Below, one piece after another: positions 12,201-22,900 of a DNA stretch of 64,000 nucleotides. The stretch is from contig JAFKAC010000127.1 of NCBI GenBank assembly GCA_025766275.1, positions 79,266 through 143,265 of the forward strand. Reading direction: 5' to 3'. Each line of letters starts with the position of its first letter. The first letter of the stretch is position 1. A program made the translations under genes and the position numbers. The notes beneath the pieces were generated by a model, which searched no databases, had not been told where the DNA came from, and worked only from the letters and a program-made list of their open reading frames with translations. The stretch comes from Lactarius indigo (lineage: Eukaryota; Basidiomycota; Agaricomycetes; Russulales; Russulaceae).

Positions 12201-12867
12201 TTTGGATCCATTTTTGTGCACCTGAGAGCAATTAGCCCTATGTAACACTGCACTTTCAGATGTACTACGCGTCCAGATCTCCTCGCTTCCCGGAAGGGAA
12301 TGGCTTAGCGTCTTGTCAAGCGTTGAGGTCGGTGGGGCGTGCAAGCCGCCGTAGCGTCAGGTATGGGTTCATTGGTCTTGAGTCAGTTATGATTAAAGGC
12401 CACTTCCTACGTCGTCCACCTTCCTCTTCGTTTCTTAACTGAACCTTGTTTGCTGGGTTTGGCAAGTTGCGGAGATGAGTGTGTCGTGTTTGGAGGATGG
12501 GTGAAATGTGTCGGTCGGAATCAGTGTTGGGTGTTGTTAATGTCGTTTCCTCTGCGCGCTCCTCCTTCCCCTATCATCTTCCCCCTCTAGCTTTCGTCCT
12601 GCGTGGATCTCCCCGTCTCCTGGCGTCAGTCCGTATCTCCCACGTCATACTGTGATCCTTGCAACACATGCGCCACTTCCTGCATACTGGGAACCGAAGA
12701 TGCTCTGAGGCGAAACACATGTCGGTCTGAATGCGAGCTTTGCATCCCAAATTCTGTAGACTGGGATTCGTCATGCCTCTGTCAAGGTGGCCTAGGATAT
12801 TTATAATCTCTCTCGTGTTCAAACTGAGGCTGCATCAGGTTCGTCTACAGCCTGCGGTTTTCTCATT

Positions 12868-15501
12868 ATGCTAAGTAAGCGTGCAATTTTGACCTCGTTG
12901 GCCGTGCACGCCCTCTTCGCTCTTGCTTCACCAGTGGACAGGCTCGTGGTCCAAGTCCCTTTCTCTTGCCAGGTATCGGACCATACCTGCGCCGCCCAGA
13001 GTCGACGGAACAGTTAGTTTCTACCCCAGAGGTCCACCTTGACGACGCCGTATTCACTGGTATCCGAAAAGGCGTAACGGATCAGGTCTGGGCATCCCCT
13101 TCGCACATCCGCCGCGAGCATCCTGCTTTCACTATTCTGCATAACTTTTCACGCTGCTGTGCACACAGGACGAATGAGCGGCGATTGCGCCAACCAGAAC
13201 CCCTTCCACCGTATCAAGGCCTCTATTACGTTCAAGAATACGGCAAGTCTTGCTCACGGCAACGTCTTCATCTTTCAAACGGGCTGGACTCGCGACTAGT
13301 CAAAGATATCGCCGCCGTTGTGAATATACTCTATGAAAATCTTACACCTGCGGACGAGGACTGTAAGGGAATTGTTGCCCTCATTATCAGCCACGAGTGG
13401 AGTATTCTCCAAGGTCTGACCATCAATGTTGTAAAACCCTCAAGTGCAACACCTGGGTCCAAGCTTCCCGTTATATATGTGCGTGTTTCCATAATTGCTG
13501 AGTACCATGATGTTTACTTGGATAACTCACATTCCAGTGGATTTTCGGGGGTGGTTTCGAGATTGGTGAACCCTCTATGTTTGTCTTTTTTTAGATTCGA
13601 TTCGACCTCTGAGATCTATTTCCGCAGTTATGATGGTGGCGGTCTTGTTGCTCGTTCTATTGACCTTGGCCAACCGGTCATTTACGTCAGCGTGAATTAT
13701 CGGTGAGGTGTTTATATCCTCAAGACGGGGCTTCAAGTTCTCTCTGATACCGATTGTTTCCAGACTTTCTGGTGTGGCGGGTAACTTCTTCCCACATGGA
13801 TCGGGCAGTGATTTCTGTCCTCGCAGCATTCGGTTTCTTACCTGGAAAGGAAGTCAAAGCGGAAAAGGTCGGAAATCTTGGTCTCCAAGACCGTGAGTGG
13901 ACGGGTCTCTTGCCTGGCGTGTTTTCATGCATAGTCGTTTTGTCTGCAGAACGCCTTGGCCTGAAGTGGGTGCAGACCTACATCTCAGAGTTCGGTGGTG
14001 ACCCATCGAAAGTGACCATGTGAGCAACACCTTGTGTCACACTCCGTTGGTTCTGTTGACCAACTCGGGCCACAGCTGAGGACAGAGTGCTGGCGCTATC
14101 TCTGTGGCTCACCATATGGTAGCGAACAACGGGAATAATGAAGGGCTGTTCCGTGACGCAATCGTGCAGTCCGGCGGACCCATCCCCGTTGGAGACATCG
14201 AGAATGGGTAACAGTACTATGATGGTCGAAAAGACCGGCTGTAGCAAGGCTCAGAACACGCTCGACTGTCTTCGCAAGGTGCCATATGCCACGTACAAGA
14301 AAGCGATGGACGACTCTCCGAATTTCTTCGCGTATCAGGTGAGGGCTTACTATGGCCTTGTCGTCGCTGTGCGATCGGGTGCTCGACAATTCCACAGGAC
14401 TTGTGCTGGCCTGGTTACCCCGTGTCTATGGCGTCTTCCTGACCCGGCCTACACAATATTCTGTCTTGCTTGGCGACGGGCGAACGTGGCGATGATTACA
14501 GGTACGTCCGCTGAGCCCATTCGCGATAGGGGCTAAACGGGCGTGTCAGGAAACTGCGACGGCGAAGGCACATTATTCGCGGTGTCCACGATAAACATTA
14601 CGTATGGGGGAACCACTGCACGTTGATGCACATCGGATCTCATCTCCCTCCAGGACCACGGCCGAACTGAAGGACTATATGAAACTGTATATGATGCCGA
14701 AGGCCAAGGACAGCCTAGTCGACCTCCTTCTCAAGTACTACCCAGATGACCAGCGGGCCGGGTCTCCTTTCGATACCGGAATGGAGAATATGCTCAGTAC
14801 AGTCGCTCGCACCCAAGAGTCACAATTTAGCAGTATTCATACGATGATGGCGTAGGTCCACAATTCAAGCGTACGGCCGCTCTTCAGGGCGATTTTGTAT
14901 TCCACAGCCCACGTCGGTACCTCCTCTAGCATCAGGAAAACAAAACGTTACTAGGAGCACTAGCCGTGACTAGTGCGGACTAGTGATACCCAAATATGGT
15001 AGGAGCTAGTTCCCCTAGTCACGGCTAGTCAAATTTTGTTTTGCTGATGTAGCACAGGGCCGACAAGCAGAAGTCGTGGGGTTTAGTACATTGATCCGTG
15101 ACGAGGCTCGACCCGCTGCTTATTTATCTACGTGCTTCGTAGTCTACAAGCGCGGCAAGACTTTGCCCTTCCTCGGAGCGGTAGGGGACTGACTTGCTTC
15201 CCACACCCGTCACAGGCTAATATACCATTTTTCAGGCCCATGGGACGGACCTCCTGAACTCCTTCGGAGTAGGCCCTGCCCTCTCGGAATTCAGGGACTA
15301 TTTCATCCGATTCACCAACCACCTCGACCCTAACGGCAAGGCGGGTCTCGGGGTCCCATGGCCCCAGTGGGACTCGAAACACCCCAAGGCAGTCATCTTC
15401 AAAGACGGCACCCTCTTCCCGATTGTCATCGGCGATGACGACTACCGCACCGACGCGCTCAACTACGTCTCGACCATGTCCTTACTTTACCCCATCTAAA
15501 G
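12868..15501 (+). pseudogene. Candida rugosa lipase-like carboxylesterase, multiply disrupted
   Basis: The ancestor was a secreted alpha/beta-hydrolase of the type-B carboxylesterase/CRL lipase family. Nearly the full length can be followed: signal peptide MLSKRAILTSLAVHALFA, the LGIPFAHPP region, YENLTPADEDC, WIFGGGFEIG (oxyanion hole), NLGLQDQRLGLKW, SEFGGDPSKVT, DAIVQSGGPIPV, TAELKDYMKLYMMPKAKDS, FDTG and the C-terminal HGTDLLNSFG and IGDDDYRTDALNYV, split by many short introns. Lesions seen: a frameshift near 13075, Trp to TGA at 14077-14079, Glu to Gln in the nucleophile motif (GQSAG at 14080-14094), Gln to TAA at 14209-14211, frameshifts near 14223 and 14475, and a TAG followed by a 120-bp MITE at 14930-15049. 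The number of independent breaks makes a live gene very unlikely. Confidence 0.88.
14930..15049. mobile_element. Hairpin MITE inside the lipase pseudogene, 120 bp
   Basis: Terminal inverted repeats CATCAG(G/C)AAAACAAAA bound the element, with a directly repeated TAG on each side (14927-14929 and 15050-15052) as a 3-bp target duplication. Inside, ACTAGCCGTGACTAG is repeated in perfect inverted orientation, so most of the element can fold into one long hairpin. No coding capacity. A 3-bp duplication suits PIF/Harbinger-like DNA transposons, but the superfamily cannot be fixed from one copy. Lipase homology resumes directly after it. Confidence 0.82.
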
Positions 15502-16116
15502 CGGAAACACGCGAAGAGGACTATAAATCGGGTCACTAGCACACGTGGCCTCTTTCAGTTATCTCAAATCTGTCTTGCTTGATCTCGGACGTGCTCCAGA
15601 CGAAGGGACTCATTTTTCTAGCTACCGAATTTTGTATCTGCCGAACGTTCTTTAAATATGAGTTTATCATATCTTCCTCGGGCGTTGTTCCGGTGCACCC
15701 AATGACATAAACGAGTTGTGTAGACGTCGCCGGGCCAGCCCCAGCGGAGAGCACATGGAGGCGTTGCAAATCTCCAGCAGGAGCACAGTCGCCCTTCGAA
15801 TTGATTTTTGGAAGCTGCTTGAGCTCTCGCCGCAAGTTTCAACGTGAGCACTTTGTGTTGTATCGTGGAATGAACGCTCGCCTCAATTCGAGTCTAAATC
15901 CAATAATACGGGACACGTATGTTGCCCACCACAAATAGACGAGACAGAGAAAATCCAAGAGATCACGTTGAGCTTCACACCTACGGGTAGTACTAGGCTA
16001 TTATTACTATGCGTTCCGGGCTGCAAGTGTGCATGTGCAAAGGTCCGGATAGTATCGCTACAACAGCTGTAAGCAAGGATCACGGCAGCATGTATGCAGT
16101 ACTTATGCTTATGCAT
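15502..16116. other. Intergenic, lipase pseudogene to MsrB
   Basis: No gene recognised. A minus-strand open frame at 15536-15835 has no family resemblance and no splice or promoter support. The last 150 bp should contain the MsrB promoter. Confidence 0.45.
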
Positions 16117-16789
16117 ATGGCTAGATCATTTACCCGCGCTCTCCGCATTCGCTCTCTACGTTCTCCTGTTTCCTTCAAATCGATCTCCGTCAACCCCCTC
16201 TCTGTTCGAACAATGTCCGATGCTAGCAAGATCAAATCTGACGATGAATGGCGCGCGGTCCTCAACCCAGAGCAGGTGTGTTCACCCCACAAATCTACGC
16301 GATCAACACTACAACCACAACGCATATGTACAGTTCAGAGTACTCCGCTTGAAAGGTACCGAACGTGCCGGGACCGGAGAGTACGAGCACAACAAAACCA
16401 CAGGCGTCTACTCCTGCGCGGCTTGCGACACCCCGCTCTACAAGAGTAGTACCAAGTTCGACAGCGGCTGCGGCTGGCCAGCCTTCTACGACGGTGAGCT
16501 GAAATCTTCCGAGACATGTCACGATTGTTCATCAAGCCATCTCAGCCATCCCTGGTGCTGTATCCCGCCACGAGGACTTGTCTTTGGGCACGGTCCGCAC
16601 TGAGATCACTTGTACTGCTTGTGGGGGCCACTTGGGGCATGTATTCAAGGGAGAAGGATTCAAAACGCCAAGTAGCATCATTCGTTTCTTTATTTCCGTT
16701 GTTGAGACACTGACTGGACTATCCACGCAGCCGACGAGCGACACTGTGTGAACTCGATCTCCCTTAGTTTCGCTGCTGGTGACAAGTAG
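16117..16789 (+). CDS. Peptide methionine-R-sulfoxide reductase (MsrB), 170 aa
   Basis: Repairs methionine-R-sulfoxide in oxidised proteins, using thioredoxin. Exons 16117-16275, 16334-16493, 16537-16671, 16731-16789; introns 58, 43 and 59 nt. The SelR fold is complete: structural zinc cysteines in CAAC (C81, C84) and CTAC (C132, C135), the substrate pocket SGCGWPAF, a [13 protein letters not shown] segment, and the catalytic Cys in [14 protein letters not shown] (C157). The Arg-rich N-terminus ([14 protein letters not shown]) reads as a mitochondrial presequence. A second in-frame ATG at 16213 ([13 protein letters not shown]) would give a cytosolic form of 138 aa, so dual targeting by alternative start is plausible. 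An ATG two codons upstream (16111) is also in frame. Confidence 0.92.
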
Positions 16790-17496
16790 TGTACGAGTAC
16801 TTGAAATGAGGGCAAGCTGTATTTATTTATTTTTGAACCATTTTATATTGAGCGTGCTGCTAAATCGTTGGCACTGCTCGACCACACTTTATGTGCGTGT
16901 TTTCCGCCCGCTCTGTCGCTACTTGTTTCCATCCTTCCTCTGTCTTTCAACATAGTCCTCCCCCTCCACATCTCCTCGTTCCGCTCTTGCCCATCCAAGC
17001 CTTCGTTCCTGCGATCCCAGCAAACGGTACCAACGCTGTCATTGCCGATGGACTGAACGTTATGGATATCTATATCAGCTATATCAGCTATCGTGGAGTG
17101 AGTTGCGTGCGGTTTTAAGCGTGGCAACACGATAATCGCTTGGGGGTTCTGGACTATTGTGCTAGACCGCGGTATGGCACCGGAATCGACTCGTACTAGT
17201 ACACCCTTTTTATGTCGGGTCTTTTTCTCCCTTGTGTTTCCTCTCTCATTATGGCGCGTCGTTAGTGATCTCAACAACCGTTTCCATTGATATTCTCGTC
17301 AACCTGATCAGCTCCGCGGCGGAGCTTGCTTTGCAGCTTGCGGGGCTCCCCAGCCTAGCTCGAGCCAACAAGTAGAGGAAGGTCAACTATTCATGGTATC
17401 TGAGGGCTCACACACGAAATTAAAAAATGGGGGAAAGTTGCGACACAGCGCTTCTATGTATATTCAAACGAAAGTAAAAGTATTATATACAAAGAG
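16790..17496. other. Intergenic, downstream of MsrB
   Basis: No gene recognised. TA-rich short repeats (tatatcagctatatcagctat near 17070-17095) and homopolymer runs only. Confidence 0.45.
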
Positions 17497-19793
17497 TCAA
17501 GAGAGTAAAAGGAACGGTGCATAAAGGAACATAGACAAAGGCCGCGTGGCCGATGCGATCGAGAGTGTAGGTTCGAGTGAAAAATACGCTGACAAGGGAG
17601 TTAGAGACGCGGACGTCGGGGGCGGAGCGAAGTGCCCGTTGGGGACATCATCCATATCCAAGGGCGCGGGTGGGGGAGTAGACAGGGAAGGAGAAGTCGA
17701 AGTGATCGAAAACAAAGACGCTGGCTTGGGTTCGAACACGGGCTGATCGACCGTAGCCGAAGGCAGGCACTCAAAGTTCGTGAGCGAGACCGAAAACAAA
17801 GAATGGGATGTGGACGCGATCGCGGGGACGTCGTCAGTACTCGAGGAAGAAAGTGAGTGGGTCAATCGAAGAACGAGTGACGACGAGGTGGCCGAAAGCG
17901 TAGACGTGGTCGGACTCAGACAGATTTTCCGTCGCCGAAGCTACTTCTAAAAAAAAACTCGTAGTTTCAACGTCGAAAACGATGAAATCGTAGGTAGAAT
18001 GGAAGTGGGAGAGGCGAGGTTGCGCGTGGTGATGAAGCCGTAGCGTGTCTTCCACTTGCGCTGGGCGAGCATCGCCGAGTCCTCGCGTACTGGATCAAAT
18101 ACCAAAGCCAACCCTCCCGGATGGAAAACGAAGCACGAGGCATGGGGCGGCGAAGTCGTTGCGTGAAGTCGTTGCAGGTCTTGTTCCTGCTGTTCCTGAG
18201 TTCTTTGATCTTGCTCAACTTGCGCTCGTGGGTGGAAAAGGTTTTTGAAACGTTGAGGAATACCGAACCAAGGGCCGCAATGGCAAAGAAACTAGGCGCG
18301 AAGGTGAGCCGAGTAGGGCTAAATACAGAGAGTAGACGCGGAGTCGGGGTGTGAGAGACAAGCCTCGAGGTTCGACGGGGCTACGTAGATCAACGGGGAT
18401 TGGCAACCGAGTTGGGGGATTGATGAGGCAAAGATCGGTGTGATATCGAGCAAGGAAGACACTGAGCCGACTGTCTTGAGTCCTGCAGGTCGTTGCGGTG
18501 GCGTCGAAAGGCACTGGATAAGTTCGAGTGACGCGGGAAGGATGGGAATGGGTTCGCCTAGCGGCGACGACAACAACAAATTCGCTGGGGACTCGGAACT
18601 CAACGGGGCGATGTCGACAGTGGTAAACTCAAACTCGTAATGCCTACAGGACTGGAAAAGATATTCCGACAGGGAGGGTAACTGTTCACGCGTCAGAGCA
18701 ACAGGCGGGGGGTCAGGTATTGGGAATTCTGACGAAGACGAGACCTCGAGGGCCGAAGGGGAAGGGACGGACGCAGGTGAATGGTCAAGAGATGGCGATA
18801 ACACACGCGGGGACGGGTCAAGCTTTGAACTGGAATCTCGAACACTGACAGACTCGAACAGATCGTCTGTTGCCGATATCACTGGGAGGGAAACACGCTA
18901 TGTTGGACGAGGCCGAAGACGCACGAGGCACAGACGTGACCTCGGAGTTATCGTCAGTGGTCGAGGGCGCGAGCAGGGGTGCGTACGACACAGAAGATGG
19001 AATGAAAAGGAGTAACGGGGGCGCGGGTACGGGCTCAATCTGATCCTCCGTCGCCGAGGGCAGATACTGAAAGCCGGACTAAATCGGAGTCGTGGAAGAG
19101 GGTATGTACGTGATCGAGGGCAAGGGGACAAGGATCTTGGGGGGGGGGTTGGTCAGTAGCCAGATGTGTGAGAAAATGGGTTCGGACCGGGGTTAGAGAG
19201 GCCGAGGGTAGCAACGAGGTTGACACTGTGGATGTCGGCTCTGGCTGTTCAAGCGTCGCAGAACGCGTTAGTGGGTGCTGAAACCCCGGAAGACGAGAGC
19301 GGAGACGAGGGAAGCTGGCCCGGGGTTGTCTGGTGCTGACTAAGAGGGTGGAGGAGTTTGTCAGGGATGGCCGTTGTCTCCACGTTCGAGGTGACAGTGC
19401 CCAACATTTCTCGGAGACCATAGGTGTCTTGCGATCCATGCTCGGCGACCAGCCGTTCACATCTTACGCTTGAGGGCCTGAATTTTTGCTCTTGCGACCA
19501 GGGTGACGCAATGTCGCATTCTTCCGTCAAGCGGGCCCTGTGAACTAGAGGAGCACTGGAACAGAGAAACCTCGTGTAGTACCGTAGCCCGTCTTCCTCG
19601 CAAAAATATTCGGCTTCTGGAAGAGTCCTTTATGACCCGGTGGCGAGGTGTGGTATTGCCGAAGACATCGACGAAGGATTGTCGAAAAAGGGGCCAGTCG
19701 CGCGAACAATATCCCAGAAGAAATAAGAGACAAAAGTGGCCGAGGTGATCGAAATGTCCGAAAATAGGCGGTTTCAGGCTCAGCGCTCAGCAC
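17497..19793 (-). other. Ser/Pro-rich, internally repetitive region, possible degenerate gene
   Basis: On the minus strand several open frames encode Ser-, Thr- and Pro-rich protein-like sequence (18319-18882, 17497-17865, 19035-19460). A unit recurs: CLPSATVDQPVFEPKPASLF followed by a TDDVP block in the 17.5-17.8 kb frame, and YLPSATEDQIEPVPAP followed by a STTDDNSEV block near 18.9-19.1 kb, the latter broken between frames. No start, stop and splice set joins them into one gene, and no domain is recognised. It may be a decayed low-complexity gene lying next to the STAND pseudogene, or simply repetitive DNA. Confidence 0.3.
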
Positions 19794-19907
19794 TCAAGCT
19801 GGCCTTACATCAAGGACAAGACACTGCCTCAACGAGCTGAGCACTGATCCGGCATGTTACATTACACTTCAGACTTCCTGCGAAAATATGGGTATGCTAT
19901 ATTCTAT

Positions 19908-22900
19908 CTATGCATCAATACAAGTAGTCCAACTGCGTCCTTGTGCGGAAGTGGAAAGATCAATGCGGGTTTCATATTCGCCAGCAACCCATAAATTACT
20001 TGGACGGTGAAGCTGTGCCCTATGTATCAGAGGAATCCACGCTAAAAGTTCACCATTACCACCACATATCCATCCCTCGTCGTTGGTAATGATGTGGTCA
20101 GTGAAGTCAGTGTGTGTTGTAATTTCCGAGTTTGTAGTTCCAGTCGTAGCATTTAACATGCGAGCTGATCGATATTCTGACGAGATGCCGTGCTGGTCAT
20201 CTGGAGAGTGTGCCACAGACTCGACCGGATTCACGTGTTCAATAGATGGGCTTGTCGCTGTCCCTACGTTCCACACACGAATTGTTCGATCTTCCAAGCC
20301 TGAGACGATGCATTGGCCATCTGGCGAGAATGCCACAGACCAGATCGAATCTGCGTGTCCAGTAAACGGGCCTGCCACTGTCTCTCCTGTCGTGGTGTTC
20401 CACACACGAATTGTTCGATCTTCCGAGCCTGAGACTATGCGCTGGCCATCTGGCGAGAATGCTACTGACCAGACCGGATGCGTGTGTCCAGTAAATGGGT
20501 CTGCCATCGCCTCTCCTGTAGTGGGGTTCCACATACGAATTGTTTGATCGCCAGAGCATAAGGTGATGCGCTGGCCATCTGACGAAAATGACACTGACGA
20601 GACCCGATCCGTGTGTCAAGTAAACGGACCCGCCACTGTCTCTCCCGTCCTGGCGTCCCACACATGAACTGTTTGATCTTCCGAGCCTGAGACGAGGCGC
20701 TGTCCATCTGGCGAGAATGCCACAGACTCGACCGAATTCGTGTGTCCAGTAAATGGGCCCACCACCATCTCTCCTGTAGTGGCGTTCCATACACGAATTG
20801 TACGATCGCGCGAGCCTGAGACAATGTATCGGCCATCTGGTGAGAATGATACAGACAAGACCCGATCCGTGTGTTCAGTAAACGGACCCGCTGCTCTCTC
20901 TCCAGTCCTGACGTTCCACACGCGAATTGTATGATCGTAGGAGCCTGAAACGATGCGCTGGCCATCTGGCGAGAAGGTCACAGACCAGACCGTATCCATG
21001 TGTCCAGTAAATGGGCCCGCCACCACCTCTCCTGTCGTGGTATTCCACACACGAATTGTTTGATCTTTCGAGCCTGAGACGATGCGCTGTCCATCGGGCG
21101 AAAATGCCACAGACAGGACCGGATCCGTGTGTCCAGTAAACGGACCCGCCACTGTCTCCCCCGTTATGGTGTTCCATACACGAATTGTCCAATCGAATGA
21201 GCCCGATACGATGCGCTGGCCATCTGGCGAGAAGGCCACAGACCCGATCCAATTCGTGTGTCCAGTAAATGGAGCTAAAACTATCTCGCCTGTTGTGGCG
21301 TCCCATACGCGAATTGTTCGATCTTGCGAGCCTGAAACGATGCGCTGGCCATCTGGCGAGAGTGCAACGGAATAAACAGTGCCCCCAGAGGTTGAAGTCA
21401 CCAACTCCGATGGCGGCCAATGAGACAATCGCCCACGTTCCACGCGTAACATTCGAGGAAATCGACTGGAATAATGTGCAGAGACAAGAGAACTGGTTGG
21501 CGCAAATGATAGGGCAGAAAGATAGATATGTGATGCGCTCTTTGCCATGGCCCCACCGAAATACCGTACGAACTTCGAGGTATCATTAACAAACGACCTG
21601 AATTCATCTAGCTCTATCTGAGAAACCTGCTGCAATCACGGCTATTAGTGGTTTGCCTTACTAGATCAACCATTGAATTATACTCACGCCTTGACCAGAG
21701 GCTAGCCACACGTTCATAGCCTTGCATGCAGCAGAAGTAAGACCCATATAGTTCGTCAAGCTAAGGGCCTCCATCCAAAACAGAAGATTTTCCTCAAAGA
21801 AAGTCTTAAGTTTTCCAAACAAATCGGCTTCGAAACCAATATGTTCCAAATGATCACCCCAGAAACAACACGCATACAACAGCAGGTGGAACGTGTTTAT
21901 CAACGCGGGAGTTGAGGTCTACGACATCCTTGTTGGCAAGATATGATGTTTGGAGATTACAAATGTTGAATTTGAGGTCGTTGAGCAGTAGGCCGAGACA
22001 GGAATGGGCCAATTGACGGTGAGCGTCACGAATATCGACCCAAAATTCGCTGCTCTTATCTTTATTTGTGAGGAAATCGCAGAATGACGTATGGAGAGGG
22101 ATGACGGGGAGGTTTTCGTCGGACGAATCGACATTACTCAACAACGACCCGAGACGGTGGATCAATATAACAGCAGCATCACTATCTTCATTTGCGTCGA
22201 CATCGGCGTGTCGTTGCAGGGCGGCCAAGGAGCGGATGCTGAGGGGTTCAATTACTGTCAGGAGCTGTCCCACAACAGTCCGGGATAGAAGCTGTGCTTC
22301 TCGGCCGGTGATATATCCTTCAAGCACTTCTGTGTAGAGCTCGTCCAAAGGGTCTTGTCCACCGCGATTTGCACCGGGTTTTAAAAGATGGCGTATAACC
22401 TTTTTCTTGCTATAACCAAAGCGCCCGGGAGGATTTAGGATGAGTTGACTGGCGACCGCTGCCCACTGAAACAATCCCTCTGCCTTTATTGCCAGCGCCT
22501 CGCCATGGTTTGTGAACTCGTCCGAAGGGAGCCTCTTCCGAAGGAAGGCGAGAATGTCGTCATCCGTCTTAGCAGCAAGCTCAGAATCTTTCATGTGTCT
22601 GGTCCTGACTGAAGGTGCTCCAACGAGCGCAGGCACGATGCCGTCCTCAGGTCTCGAGGTGACGAGCACACGGAAGTTCGATGGGAGTCTGATAAGGTTT
22701 TCGGCGAGAAATGTGTGTAATCCCATGCTACCAGTTGCGTCGCCGCTCTCGTCCAGGGCATCGATTACAACAAGAATAGGACCGACGATGTGCAGGCCCT
22801 TAAGCGGTTCCAGGATAAGTTTTTGAAACAAGGTAGCATAGTCACGTGTGCCAACGCGAAGAGGAGTTGTCCTTTACGAGCCTTCCAAGCGCGGTTTTGA

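Larger units (their letters stand above)
8708..12867. other. About 4.1 kb without a recognisable gene
   Basis: The first 500 bp is the ferric reductase promoter (see the GATA boxes). Beyond about 9.3 kb I find only short open frames with no domain or consistent splicing. The stretch is AT-richer than its neighbours and has simple runs (A7 near 10410, T10 near 12190). It may hold eroded mobile-element or gene remnants that I cannot identify. Confidence 0.45.

Noticed and set aside
12260..12822. Short ORFs just upstream of the lipase pseudogene
   Set aside because: No family resemblance; lie in the presumed promoter of the dead gene.
20083..21375. Plus-strand ORFs opposite the WD40 array (for example 20083-20547, 21082-21375)
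   Set aside because: Repetitive antisense shadows of the WD40 repeats; no independent coding signal.
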